A stretch of 62,629 nt of DNA from Treponema sp. (GTDB taxonomy: Bacteria; Spirochaetota; Spirochaetia; Treponematales; Treponemataceae). The notes under the pieces were generated by a model. That model had not been told where the DNA came from. It searched no databases and worked only from the letters and a program-made list of their open reading frames with translations. This document shows, in pieces, positions 1-8,084 of the stretch. The stretch lies in assembly GCA_017469785.1 (NCBI GenBank), contig JAFUFU010000024.1:1-62629 (forward strand), written 5' to 3'. Numbering within the stretch: position 1 is the first letter of the stretch; every line of letters begins with the position of its first letter. A program made the position numbers and the translations under genes.

Positions 1-135
1 CCATTGATGAATATATAGATTATTATAACAATAAGAGAATTCAGGTTAAAACAAAATGGATGCCTCCTGTAAAATTCAGGGAAGCATCCATTCCTTCTTC
101 CTAGTTCATAATATGTGTCCAGAATTATGGGTACA
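1..135 (+). mobile_element. Right end of an IS3-family insertion sequence (cut by window edge)
   Basis: The first 104 bases encode the C-terminus of an IS3-type transposase. About 10 bases after its stop codon lies GTGTCCAGAATTATGGGTACA-like sequence (115-135), which resembles the terminal inverted repeat of IS3/IS150 elements and ends in CA. The element therefore seems to stop near position 135, about 25 bp before the next gene. The left part lies outside the window, so the target duplication cannot be checked. Confidence 0.75.
3..104 (+). CDS. IS3-family transposase OrfB, C-terminal fragment
   Basis: Reading from position 3 gives IDEYIDYYNNKRIQ, then VKTKWMPPVKFREA, ending at a TAG at 102-104. 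The E-Y-I-x-Y-Y-N-x-K-R-I-Q pattern followed by K-W-x-x-P-V is the usual end of IS3/IS150-group DDE transposases (after the catalytic glutamate). Only the last 33 codons are inside the window, so whether the full gene is intact is unknown. The longest open frame of the next gene begins inside this segment at 56, which is an argument against that start. Confidence 0.8.
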   Translation: MDEYIDYYNNKRIQVKTKWMPPVKFREASIPSS

Positions 136-160
136 TATCAGTTTACAGGGAGTGCCTTTC

Positions 161-1327
161 ATGACAATCCGGAGTTTTAATTTTTACGGTTTCAGCAAAG
201 ATTCCTATATGGAATGTGCGGATTTAATACACTCAACAAACCGTAAACACATCACAATTCTGAACACCTGGTTTTTGTTTATAAACCTTCTTTATCTCAT
301 ATTCTCCATCCTTAATCTGTTCGGAGTAAATCAAGAACGTATTCCATATTATGCCCTGTATATCGTGATTGCCCTTGCTTTTGAATTCTGGCTGGTGCTT
401 TTTCCAAAGAAAGTAGAGACCCACAATTATTTTGCGGTATTCTGCTCAATTGCGATTCTTCTGTCTTACGGAGTCCTTTCCTCGGTGGCTGAGCCATATA
501 TGCCGGCAACAATTTTCCTTATTCTTCTCACGCTTACATCCCTTTCGTTCATCGGAAACATGCTCACCTTCCTTTTGCTCACATTTTTCTGGATGGGGCT
601 CTTTATCGCTACGTCATATCTTTATAAAACATTTTCCATAGCCTACTACGACACCTATAATGTCGTCGTCGTCGCAACTCTTGTAATCTGCCTGCACTAT
701 ACATTCCAGAAAACAAGGGTTGCGCAATTCATACTGTATCAGCGGGATTTACAGATTCAAAAAGAACTTGAGATAAAATCAAGTTTTGACTCACTCACAT
801 CACTGTTAAATCGCGGAAAATTCTTTTCAATCACAGAAACCGCGCTGCGTCTCCACAGTCCTGACAATAAAATGCTCTGTCTTCTAGATTTGGACGGCTT
901 CAAGCAAATAAACGACAGTCTCGGGCATCAAATGGGCGATAAAGTGATTCAAATCGTTGGCCGCACAATCCTTGAAGTCCTGGAGCTTAATAAAGTTGAC
1001 TACACCACGATTTCAAAATGGGATTTGTCAGTTCCTAAAAGTCTTGCAGGCCGTCTTGGTGGCGATGAATTCATCATCTTTCTCCGGGGATTAAATTCCC
1101 AGGCAGAAGTTAAGGATTTGTTGCAGAAGCTGCTGGATGCCCTCAATGCGGTTTCTCTTGACGGACTTTCAGGAATCCAAGCCTCGCTCGGTGTCACGAC
1201 GATTACAGAATTCGACAAAGACATAGACAATGCCTACAAGCGGGCAGACGAAGCTCTGTATGAATCAAAACGCGCTGGCAAAAATCAAATTCATTTCAAT
1301 TTAAACCAAGTTTCCGGAGATGCTTAA
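161..1327 (+). CDS. Membrane-anchored diguanylate cyclase (GGDEF)
   Basis: Predicted 388-residue protein with six hydrophobic segments in the N-terminal half and a C-terminal GGDEF domain with an intact GGDEF signature (AGRLGGDEFIIF). It probably makes cyclic di-GMP from two GTP at the inner membrane. I see no RxxD inhibitory site just upstream of GGDEF, so product inhibition may be absent. The ATG at 161 follows GGGAG at good spacing; an upstream ATG at 56 lies inside the IS3 transposase and has no better ribosome site. Its stop TAA overlaps the start of the next gene (TAATG), so the two are translationally coupled. The IS end 25 bp upstream may have replaced the native promoter. Confidence 0.88.
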   Translation: MTIRSFNFYGFSKDSYMECADLIHSTNRKHITILNTWFLFINLLYLIFSILNLFGVNQERIPYYALYIVIALAFEFWLVLFPKKVETHNYFAVFCSIAILLSYGVLSSVAEPYMPATIFLILLTLTSLSFIGNMLTFLLLTFFWMGLFIATSYLYKTFSIAYYDTYNVVVVATLVICLHYTFQKTRVAQFILYQRDLQIQKELEIKSSFDSLTSLLNRGKFFSITETALRLHSPDNKMLCLLDLDGFKQINDSLGHQMGDKVIQIVGRTILEVLELNKVDYTTISKWDLSVPKSLAGRLGGDEFIIFLRGLNSQAEVKDLLQKLLDALNAVSLDGLSGIQASLGVTTITEFDKDIDNAYKRADEALYESKRAGKNQIHFNLNQVSGDA

Positions 1328-2274
1328 TGAATTGCTTGCATTTTTTTGACTCAATAGTTACATCGGAATACCTCATAATAGCAGCCGTTTTTTTGTTTCT
1401 GGTTAATTTTGTCATTACGCTTTTCGCCCTCATTCTGAGGAACGATGCAATGTACAAGAATGACGGGGCCCAGTTCGTCACCAATACAATTCTTGTTATT
1501 TTTGAAGTCTCGCTGATAGCCTTGTCGATTATAATCTTCACATACGACAAACTTTCCATGCTGTTTGCGATTCCTCTCATCTGCGTGGCAGCCATAATGT
1601 CAATCATGCTTTTCTGGTTCTTCACTCAAATGAAAGGTTTCAGCACACGCTCCATGGATGTTCTCGAAACAATTGTCGGTGTAATTGAAGCTGGTGACGA
1701 AAATCTCGACGGTCATTCCCTTCACGTCCAAAACCTGACCATGCTTATGTACGACTATCTTCCGCTTTTTGAACGGATAAAGATAAATCCCATAAACCTT
1801 GAATACGCGTCCCTGCTCCTTGATATCGGAAAACTTGGCGTTCCGCGGCGCATAATTGATAAAAAAGGCAAGCTGCTTCCTCAAGAACGAGAGCTGATTC
1901 AGCGTCATCCAGAGATTTGTACGGACATCTTCGATAAAATTCCCTCATTCACAACAGTCACATATTGGGTTAAATACCACCACGAGCGCGTTGACGGAAA
2001 CGGGTACTATCATCTCAAAGGCGAGCAAATTCCGCTTGCATCCCGTATTCTCGCTGTTGCCGATACTTATTCCGCAATCACAATGGAACGCTCTTACCGC
2101 CCGTCGCTTCCCTATGAAAATGCTATTTCAGAACTGCATCTCGTCGCTGGTACGCAGCTGGATCAAAAAATCGTCGATTTGTTCTGCTCAATCCCAAAGC
2201 ATAAAGTCACGGCCTGTATGAGCGATGTCCGAAAACGTATGAAAAAATACCAGTCCGGAGATTTCCGCTGGTAA
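1327..2274 (+). CDS. Membrane protein with degenerate HD-GYP domain
   Basis: Predicted 315-residue protein with about three N-terminal membrane segments (residues 12-100) and a C-terminal HD-GYP-like domain. Family landmarks are present: H130 in the first helix, RHPE near 193-196, YHHER at 217-221, and the closing ADTYSAITMERSYRP stretch. Two are altered: the HD pair is LLLDIGKLG (the His is Leu165, Asp166 remains) and GYP is GYY. HD-GYP enzymes hydrolyse c-di-GMP using a metal site that needs the HD pair, so activity is doubtful and a binding or regulatory role is possible (inference). It overlaps the upstream cyclase gene by one base, which suggests a c-di-GMP make/sense pair. Confidence 0.82.
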   Translation: MNCLHFFDSIVTSEYLIIAAVFLFLVNFVITLFALILRNDAMYKNDGAQFVTNTILVIFEVSLIALSIIIFTYDKLSMLFAIPLICVAAIMSIMLFWFFTQMKGFSTRSMDVLETIVGVIEAGDENLDGHSLHVQNLTMLMYDYLPLFERIKINPINLEYASLLLDIGKLGVPRRIIDKKGKLLPQERELIQRHPEICTDIFDKIPSFTTVTYWVKYHHERVDGNGYYHLKGEQIPLASRILAVADTYSAITMERSYRPSLPYENAISELHLVAGTQLDQKIVDLFCSIPKHKVTACMSDVRKRMKKYQSGDFRW

Positions 2275-2337
2275 GTCCACATAAAATCATCAGACATGTT
2301 CCAAAATCTTGCTGAATTTCAATCAAAGGAGTTGTAT

Positions 2338-3582
2338 ATGAAATACGCAAAAAAATTGATTCCCTGCATGGTCCTGTTTTTGTCTGTATTTTCCCTGACT
2401 GCTTGTTTTTCCAAACAAAAGCATTACACGACTAAAAATCCTGATGCCGTGCTTACACTCGCACTCCGTTCTGGCACATATTCTGACGTAATCAAAAAGT
2501 GCCTGCCAGATTTTGAAAGAAAATACAATATCCAGTGCAATGTCCTTGAGCTGGGAGAAGATGACCTGCACAAAATGGTTGCCGCGGACACGACGGGGAC
2601 CTACGATTTTTGTATGGTCGATGGCTCTTGGATGGCAGAGTACACGTCAAAAGGAATCCTTACAAACCTCTCTGATTTCGGCTATGATTTGGATTCTGAC
2701 ATAATTCCAGCCACCAAGAAAATCTGTTACCACAAAGATGACGTCTATCTCGCCCCATACGGCGGAAACGTAACGGTTCTTCTCTACAACAAAATAATGC
2801 TCAAAGAAGCCGGCTATAAGCCGGAAGATATTCAATCCCTTGAGGATATTATGAAAATCTGTGAATTTCAGGAAAAACGCCACAATTTAGGCTTTATGTA
2901 CCGTGGAGATACGGCAAACAACATAGTAGTAGATTTTCTCCCGATTCTTCTTTCCCGGGGCACCTATGTAGTCGATGAAAACAACAATCCGACGATTGAC
3001 ACCCCGGAATTTTCTGAAGCCCTTTACTTTTACCTCAAAATGATAAAGACCGGAAGAGCAGCCGCAAGAGATGATTTGATTGCCGCCATTTCAAACAAGT
3101 CTGCAAGCATGGGAATCGGTTGGCCAGGCTGGTATACCCCCACAAAAAACTCTTCAATGGATTATATTGCTCTGAACGGAAGATTCAGAAATGACCGTCC
3201 GACATACAATGCCAACGTCTACGGAATATGGGCAATCGGCGTTCCACAAAAAAGCAAAAATAAAAAGCAAGCGGTGCAGCTCCTAACCTACTTAATGGAC
3301 AAAGACATCCAGAAGTCTACCGTAAAGGCTGGAGGCGTTCCCTGCCGATATTCAAGCCTCAAAGATCCTGAAATCCTCAAAAAATTTCCGCAGTATGAAG
3401 CCGTATGTCAGGCTTTGGAAACCGGCGTTTACAGGCCGGTCATGGAAGAATGGCCAGAATTCTACACAATCCTAGGCCGCGAAATGAAACAGATTATTGA
3501 CGGCAACAAAAGCGTAGCGGAAGGATTGGCGACAGCACAAAAAGACGTGGAAGAAATGCTCTCAAAATCTCGCAACAAATAA
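2338..3582 (+). CDS. Extracellular solute-binding lipoprotein (family 1)
   Basis: Predicted 414 residues. The N-terminus is a lipoprotein signal peptide with lipobox LTAC and acylated Cys23. The rest has the look of family 1 sugar-type ABC binding proteins, with AYGGNVTVLLYNKIMLKEAG in the hinge region and a late AIGVPQKSKNKKQAV segment. ATG 2338 follows AAAGGAG; the longer frame from 2296 adds residues before a perfect signal peptide and is rejected. No permease or ATPase genes follow, and the gene is 63 bp behind the GGDEF/HD-GYP pair. It may feed a distant transporter or, as inference, sense a ligand for the adjacent membrane signalling proteins. Confidence 0.85.
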   Translation: MKYAKKLIPCMVLFLSVFSLTACFSKQKHYTTKNPDAVLTLALRSGTYSDVIKKCLPDFERKYNIQCNVLELGEDDLHKMVAADTTGTYDFCMVDGSWMAEYTSKGILTNLSDFGYDLDSDIIPATKKICYHKDDVYLAPYGGNVTVLLYNKIMLKEAGYKPEDIQSLEDIMKICEFQEKRHNLGFMYRGDTANNIVVDFLPILLSRGTYVVDENNNPTIDTPEFSEALYFYLKMIKTGRAAARDDLIAAISNKSASMGIGWPGWYTPTKNSSMDYIALNGRFRNDRPTYNANVYGIWAIGVPQKSKNKKQAVQLLTYLMDKDIQKSTVKAGGVPCRYSSLKDPEILKKFPQYEAVCQALETGVYRPVMEEWPEFYTILGREMKQIIDGNKSVAEGLATAQKDVEEMLSKSRNK

Positions 3583-3586
3583 AAAA

Positions 3587-3613
3587 GCGGCTCGCTCAAA
3601 AAGAACGAACCGC
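3587..3613 (+). terminator. Imperfect hairpin after the solute-binding protein gene
   Basis: GCGGCTCGCTC pairs with GAACGAACCGC around an AAAAA loop with two A-C mismatches, starting 4 bp past the stop codon and followed by a weak CTTT run. A plausible but poor terminator. Confidence 0.4.
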
Positions 3614-3648
3614 CTTTGCTCAATTAAGATTTAGCAATTTTCTTGCTT

Positions 3649-3796
3649 ATTATACAAGACCTTGAGCCAACACCTTCGCAGCACAGCTGCTCGGAGACTC
3701 GCTCAAAACCTGTCTCACAGGTTTTGCCCCCGCAAAAGCGGGGTCGCTCCCTACATAGCACTTGCTACTTTCAGCGCTGGATTTTTCTTGCTCGGA
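3649..3796. repeat. Hairpin element at the gdhA 3' end, with duplicated gdhA end
   Basis: The gdhA terminal sequence (stop TTA and last codons, from 3797) has a diverged second copy at about 3636-3667. Read on the minus strand, the copy gives LAQGLV plus TAA against gdhA's MAQGLV plus TAA, and flanking bases (TTTTCTTGCT..ATTATAC) also match. The copies are 147 bp apart. Between them lie small hairpins, including GCAGC/GCTGC, CAAAACCTG/CAGGTTTTG and CCCCGC/GCGGGG. A 62-bp core (3693-3754) recurs inverted at 10319-10374. This looks like a small mobile or recombinational element that preserved the gene end. Confidence 0.7.
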
Positions 3797-5167
3797 TTAT
3801 ACCAATCCCTGAGCCATCATGGCACGAGCTACCTTAAGAAAGCCGTAGATGTTAGCGCCTGAAACGTAGTCGATTGTTGCGCTTGGAGCGTACTTTTTGG
3901 CTGTTTCGTAAGCGTTGTCGTGGATGTTTGTCATAATCTGCTTGAGTTTTGCGTCAACTTCTTCACGGCTCCAAGAGAGGCGCTCTGAGTTCTGAGACAT
4001 CTCAAGGCCAGAAACTGCAACGCCACCAGCGTTTGAAGCTTTTCCTGGAGCAAAGAGAACGCCCTTTGACTGCAGATAAGCGATTGCGTCTGCACGAGTC
4101 GGCATGTTAGCGCCCTCTGCAACGAGTTTTACGCCGTTAGCGACGAGCTTTTCTGCGTCTTCCATGTAGATTTCGTCCTGAGTAGCGCATGGGAATGCAC
4201 AGTCAGCCTTAACTCCCCATGGTTTTTCACCCTTGAAGAATTTTGCTTTTGGATATTTTTTAACGTAAGCGTCGATTTTCTCTTTGCGAGCGCGGAATTC
4301 CATAACGTAAGCAAGCTTTCCAGCGTCGATTCCGTCTTCGTCGAGGATGTAACCTGTTGAGTCAGACAATGTGATGACCTTTCCGCCCAACTGTGTGACT
4401 TTCTGACAAGCGTACTGAGCAACGTTTCCGTCACCAGAGATGATAGCTGTCTTGCCCTTGAAGTCAGTTCCGGCTGCTTTGAGCATACACTCAGCGAAGT
4501 AGATAAGACCGTAACCTGTAGCTTCCGGACGAATCAATGAACCGCCGAAGTCCAAGCCTTTACCAGTGAGAACGCCAGTGAACTGGTTTGTGATTCTCTT
4601 GTACTGACCGAACATGTAAGCAACTTCTTTTCCGCCAACGCCTTTGTCGCCGGCCGGAACGTCTGTGTCAGCACCGATGTGTCGGTAAAGTTCAGTGATG
4701 AAGCTCTGGCAGAAGCGCATGATTTCGCCGTCTGATTTTCCGTGACCGTCAAAGTCAGAGCCGCCTTTGCCGCCGCCCATTGGGAGAGTTGTCAAAGAGT
4801 TTTTGAGAACCTGTTCGAATCCCAGGAATTTAAGAACGTCAAGACCGACCTCTGGAGAGAAGCGCAAGCCTCCTTTGTAAGGTCCGATTGCAGAGTTGAA
4901 CTGAACGCGGAAACCGCGATTTACATGAGGTTTTCCCTGATCGTCTGTCCAAGGTACACGGAACATAATGATGCGCTCTGGCTCAACGAAGCGCTCAAGA
5001 ACGGCTGTGTTCTCAAGCTCAGGCATTGTGTCAACAACTGGCGAAAGAGTCTCCAAAACAAGACCAGCGGCCTGAAGGAAGTGCTCCTGATCAGCATAAC
5101 GAGTTTTGAGCTCGTCCCAAACGCGCTTACAATAAGCGTTCTTAACGTTGAATTCTTTGATTGCCAT
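3797..5167 (-). CDS. gdhA: NADP-type glutamate dehydrogenase
   Basis: Predicted 456 residues, the usual size for hexameric bacterial GdhA. It interconverts 2-oxoglutarate plus ammonium and glutamate in the cytosol. The substrate region LPMGGGKGGSDFDGHGKSD and the PAGDKGVGGKEVAYMFGQYK stretch match the family (usually PAGDIGVGGRE), and a Rossmann segment ISGDGNVAQYA follows. ATG 5167 is preceded by GGAGAAAAAA. The C-terminus MMAQGLV matches the family end, so the repeat element immediately downstream has not shortened the protein. It has its own promoter and a long structured leader. Confidence 0.97.
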   Translation of the reverse strand: MAIKEFNVKNAYCKRVWDELKTRYADQEHFLQAAGLVLETLSPVVDTMPELENTAVLERFVEPERIIMFRVPWTDDQGKPHVNRGFRVQFNSAIGPYKGGLRFSPEVGLDVLKFLGFEQVLKNSLTTLPMGGGKGGSDFDGHGKSDGEIMRFCQSFITELYRHIGADTDVPAGDKGVGGKEVAYMFGQYKRITNQFTGVLTGKGLDFGGSLIRPEATGYGLIYFAECMLKAAGTDFKGKTAIISGDGNVAQYACQKVTQLGGKVITLSDSTGYILDEDGIDAGKLAYVMEFRARKEKIDAYVKKYPKAKFFKGEKPWGVKADCAFPCATQDEIYMEDAEKLVANGVKLVAEGANMPTRADAIAYLQSKGVLFAPGKASNAGGVAVSGLEMSQNSERLSWSREEVDAKLKQIMTNIHDNAYETAKKYAPSATIDYVSGANIYGFLKVARAMMAQGLV

Positions 5168-5334
5168 TTTTTTCTCCTATTCAATTTCTGGCGTTTTCTT
5201 CTTGCTTCACACGGAAACAAAAAAGGCGTCATAAACAAAAAGCCACAATGAATCCAAATGGACACACCTATAGCCCTTTATTTACGACGCCTTTGTCATA
5301 CAATTACTATATATAAAAACAAAAAAAGTGTAAA
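5168..5334 (-). promoter_or_regulatory. gdhA promoter and terminator-like structured leader
   Basis: Minus strand: -35 TTTACA (5329-5334), 17-bp spacer, -10 TATAGT (5306-5311), start near 5299. Almost the first transcribed bases, AAAGGCGTCGTAAA (about 5281-5295), pair with TTTATGACGCCTTT (about 5221-5234). That arm runs straight into a U-rich stretch, so the roughly 75-nt structure resembles an intrinsic terminator with a 45-nt loop. It leaves about 55 nt before the gdhA ribosome site. This suggests attenuation; I do not recognise a known riboswitch class in the loop. Confidence 0.6.
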
Positions 5335-5366
5335 GTCCGTAATGTCAGTTTATTCTAAAAATCGGC

Positions 5367-5396
5367 TTGCTTTGTTTTTTTTTATTTTGCTATAAT
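5367..5396 (+). promoter_or_regulatory. Promoter of the RpiB-like gene
   Basis: TTGCTT at 5367-5372 and a perfect TATAAT at 5391-5396 with an 18-bp spacer, about 30 bp before the start codon. It diverges from the gdhA promoter. Confidence 0.6.
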
Positions 5397-5426
5397 TTAA
5401 TAGAAATGATAATTTCAGGAGGTTTC

Positions 5427-6062
5427 ATGAAAATCGCACTTATAAACGAAAACTCTCAGGCAGCAAAAAATGATGTAATCTACAAGGCTCTCAAGAAAGT
5501 TGCTGACGTCCACGGATTTGAAGTCGTAAATTACGGAATGTACTCAACCGAGTCACCTTCACTAACTTATGTTCAAAACGGCATTTTGGCCGCCACTCTC
5601 TTGAACTCAAAGGCAGTTGACTATGTAATCACAGGTTGCGGTACTGGCGAGGGAGCAATGCTTGCCTTGAACAGCTTCCCCGGTGTAATCTGCGGCCATG
5701 TGGCAACTCCTCTGGATGCCTACACATTCGCCCAGATTAATGACGGAAATGCAATCTCAATTCCATTCGCACTCGGCTTTGGCTGGGGCGGAGACTTGAA
5801 CTTGGAATACATTTTCGAAAAACTTTTCTCGGAGCCAAGCGGACAGGGCTATCCTCGTGAGCGAGCAGAGCCAGAGCAACGCAACAAAAAAATCCTCGAC
5901 AGAGTTCGTGAAATCGCATTCAAACCATTCGTTGAAATTCTCGAATCTCTGGATAAGGATTTGGTAAAGGGAGCATTCGCAGGCGAAAAGTTCAGCGAAC
6001 TCTTCTTCCGAGACTGCAAAGATGCAGAAATTGCTTCCGCTGTCAAAAAACTTCTGGCCTAG
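5427..6062 (+). CDS. RpiB/LacA/LacB-family sugar-phosphate isomerase-like protein
   Basis: Predicted 211 residues. It begins KIALINENSQAAKN and has the family glycine-rich motif in VDYVITGCGTGEGAMLALN followed by FPGVICGHVATPLDA, where RpiB proteins have the anion-binding G-x-G-x-G and catalytic Cys. These enzymes interconvert aldose and ketose phosphates such as ribose 5-phosphate and ribulose 5-phosphate. It is longer than classical RpiB (about 150 residues); the C-terminal third is helical and typical of a distinct subfamily, so the true substrate is uncertain. ATG 5427 follows CAGGAGG; the upstream in-frame codon at 5367 overlaps the promoter and is rejected. Confidence 0.8.
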   Translation: MKIALINENSQAAKNDVIYKALKKVADVHGFEVVNYGMYSTESPSLTYVQNGILAATLLNSKAVDYVITGCGTGEGAMLALNSFPGVICGHVATPLDAYTFAQINDGNAISIPFALGFGWGGDLNLEYIFEKLFSEPSGQGYPRERAEPEQRNKKILDRVREIAFKPFVEILESLDKDLVKGAFAGEKFSELFFRDCKDAEIASAVKKLLA

Positions 6063-6082
6063 AAGCGCCCTAGGGGAAATCC

Positions 6083-6508
6083 TTAGTTAGCCCGCTCAAG
6101 CATCTCGACCTTGCCTTCACCTGAAGGCGGGGTCTGAGAGTCGACATCCATAAACAGTTTCTTACAAGGATCCTTGACAGTATCATAAAAACCATATGTG
6201 ATTTTTATTTTCGTGCTGTCAATTTCACGAACATAATATACTATATTAAGGCTTTTTATCTGCGTAACCCGATGATTGTCAGCAGTGAACGCTTCATCAA
6301 CCTCAACCTTATCGTCTTCCTTATAAAAACGGCGCCATGTGCCAAGCTGCATAGTAAAGAAATCTATCGCCGCGTCATAGGACATTCCTTCTGTGCTGAG
6401 CCGATTGATTCTTTCCAAGATTTCGTTTGAATCTTCGCTGGGTTTAGCGTTTTTTATATCATTTCGCGCCCAGGAATCTTCTGTTTTATTTGTTGATATG
6501 TGAAACAT
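6083..6508 (-). CDS. Hypothetical protein
   Basis: Predicted 141 residues, acidic, no signal peptide or membrane segment, not recognised. The start codon follows GGGGGCGAAAT and overlaps the end of the upstream transporter gene by 23 bp, which suggests co-expression. The middle (GMSYDAAIDFFTMQLGTW) looks helical and the C-terminal half alternates hydrophobic residues as in a small beta-rich domain. It converges with the RpiB-like gene 20 bp away. Confidence 0.7.
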   Translation of the reverse strand: MFHISTNKTEDSWARNDIKNAKPSEDSNEILERINRLSTEGMSYDAAIDFFTMQLGTWRRFYKEDDKVEVDEAFTADNHRVTQIKSLNIVYYVREIDSTKIKITYGFYDTVKDPCKKLFMDVDSQTPPSGEGKVEMLERAN

Positions 6509-7181
6509 ATTTCGCCCCCAATAAAATTATAGCACAAATAATCACAAAAACAACCGCAACAGCCGCAAGAATCGGAATCAAATAAAATCCGACGTTCAGG
6601 GACAAGAGAACTTCATACAGATTTACAAATCCGAATACGGCGAACACCCCAAAGGCCAGCAAGTTAAAAAAGCGATCAGGAGTTTTACCATGAAGAATGA
6701 ATGCCAGCACAAGTCCGATAATGTCCGCCGCAAAGAAGCCGATTGAAGCTGCCAGCCAGACAAAAAAGAGACCTGAATTCAATCCAGTGGTAGCACCAAA
6801 AGTGATTGCAGAGAGCTGGGTTTTATCCCCAAGCTCCGCGATGAAGAAAATGCAGAAAACCGCAAGACTTGCAAAGGAAATTTTTGACTCCCCGCCCTCT
6901 TGTGATTCATCTGATTTTATAAGTGAAGTCAGCGAAAAATAAAAAAAAGCCGCACAGGCAATGAGCTTTACAATCCATAAATGCGCGCTTAGAAAAGCAT
7001 TGAGAAGTCCGCCCGCACAAACAGAAAGAGCATTCAAGACCAGAATGGCCACCAGAGTGCCGATTACAATGCTCCGGATTTTATATTTTGAGCTGAGAGC
7101 AAAAAGCATGAGCTGTGTCTTGTCACCCATCTCCGCAACGAAGAAAGCAAACAAAACAGTTAAAAAATACGCGAAAGTCAA
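6486..7181 (-). CDS. TMEM165/GDT1 (UPF0016) family cation transporter
   Basis: Predicted 231 residues with about six membrane helices and the family's two signature motifs, EMGDKTQL in the first helix and ELGDKTQL in the fourth. Members move Mn2+ or Ca2+ across membranes; in bacteria several act as manganese exporters. I chose a TTG start at 7181, which follows GAGGT at good spacing and begins right at the first hydrophobic segment. The longer frame from ATG 7253 adds 24 Cys/Arg-rich residues with no ribosome site. The hypothetical gene downstream overlaps it. Confidence 0.88.
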   Translation of the reverse strand: MTFAYFLTVLFAFFVAEMGDKTQLMLFALSSKYKIRSIVIGTLVAILVLNALSVCAGGLLNAFLSAHLWIVKLIACAAFFYFSLTSLIKSDESQEGGESKISFASLAVFCIFFIAELGDKTQLSAITFGATTGLNSGLFFVWLAASIGFFAADIIGLVLAFILHGKTPDRFFNLLAFGVFAVFGFVNLYEVLLSLNVGFYLIPILAAVAVVFVIICAIILLGAKYVSHINK

Positions 7182-7269
7182 TTCAGTACCTCGAAAAAAA
7201 CAGACACGGATGCATGCAGAACAAGCTCGGAAAACTTCTGCGTTTATCTGCATTTATCCGCGTCAAATT

Positions 7270-8049
7270 TTAATTCAAATTCTGCCTGTATCTCTCATAC
7301 AAGAGGACGCCTGTCGCAACGCTCACGTTAAGGCTGTCGATTTTTCCACAGGTAGGAATTGAGACAATGGAATCACACTGTTCCTCAAGCAACCGGCTTA
7401 TTCCGCTTCCCTCGCTCCCCATGATAATACAAGTCTTTGCAGGGAATGAAAGATTCTGAACTGACTCTCCGCCAGCATCAGCTCCATAAATCCAGAAACC
7501 AGCATCTTTGATTTTCTGGATGGCGCGATTCAAATTCTTCACGACAGAATATGGCACATAGCTGCTGGCACCGGCAGAAGACCGGGCGATAATTTCATTC
7601 TCGCTTACATTTCCCACGCTGTTGCGTTGAGGCATGACAGCCAGACTCACTCCAAACTGGTCACAAGAACGAAGAATGGCTCCCACATTATAGGGATCAG
7701 TGATTTCATCAAGTACAAGAACCGTTGCAGGCTCTTCAGAAAGCGCAGCTCCAGCAATCCATGCGTCGAAATTCACTTCATTTGAATGGGGTTCGCCAGC
7801 ATTTTCGTTGGAAAGCACGATTCCACGGTGATCACGCAAAGCCTCAGGAAGATTCTGCACAAGCAAATCCAAAGTCTTGCCCTCAACCTGAGCACAGGGA
7901 ATTCCCGCAGTATGGGCAACATCGAGGATTTTCTTTACGCGGGGGCCAATTTTCGAATAAGAAAGAGAAAGCCCCTCGATTTTGCCTGATTCACAGGCCG
8001 AGCGAACTTTCTCTTCAATGGCATGAAAGCCAGTAATAATTTGCTTCAT
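7270..8049 (-). CDS. rlmB: 23S rRNA 2'-O-ribose methyltransferase, TrmH/SpoU family
   Basis: Predicted 259 residues. An N-terminal substrate-binding domain precedes a SPOUT knot with the three family motifs: motif 1 DEITDPYNVGAILRSCDQFG, motif 2 IIMGSEGSGISRLLEEQ, motif 3 IPTCGKIDSLNVSVATGVLLYE. RlmB methylates G2251 of 23S rRNA with S-adenosylmethionine. The family assignment is firm; the exact target (RlmB or another TrmH paralogue) is inferred. It lies between the GDT1 transporter gene and a YchJ-type gene on the same strand. Confidence 0.9.
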   Translation of the reverse strand: MKQIITGFHAIEEKVRSACESGKIEGLSLSYSKIGPRVKKILDVAHTAGIPCAQVEGKTLDLLVQNLPEALRDHRGIVLSNENAGEPHSNEVNFDAWIAGAALSEEPATVLVLDEITDPYNVGAILRSCDQFGVSLAVMPQRNSVGNVSENEIIARSSAGASSYVPYSVVKNLNRAIQKIKDAGFWIYGADAGGESVQNLSFPAKTCIIMGSEGSGISRLLEEQCDSIVSIPTCGKIDSLNVSVATGVLLYERYRQNLN

Positions 8050-8084
8050 TTGACTGTTCTATTGTTTGCAAAATGCCTTTAGGA

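Noticed and set aside
56..160. Upstream extension of the GGDEF protein from ATG 56
   Set aside because: This stretch is the end of the IS3 transposase in another frame plus the IS inverted repeat; ATG 161 has the better ribosome site.
4742..5251. A 169-codon plus-strand frame opposite gdhA
   Set aside because: It is antisense to highly conserved gdhA codons and has no ribosome site or family likeness. The same holds for the many frames opposite the ribosomal and RNA polymerase genes.
5221..5299. A known glutamine or glycine riboswitch ahead of gdhA
   Set aside because: The conserved cores of those classes are not visible in the loop; only a long terminator-like stem is supported.
7182..7253. 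N-terminal extension of the GDT1 transporter from ATG 7253
   Set aside because: The 24 residues are Cys/Arg rich, have no ribosome site and do not resemble the family; the TTG at 7181 has GAGGT at proper spacing.
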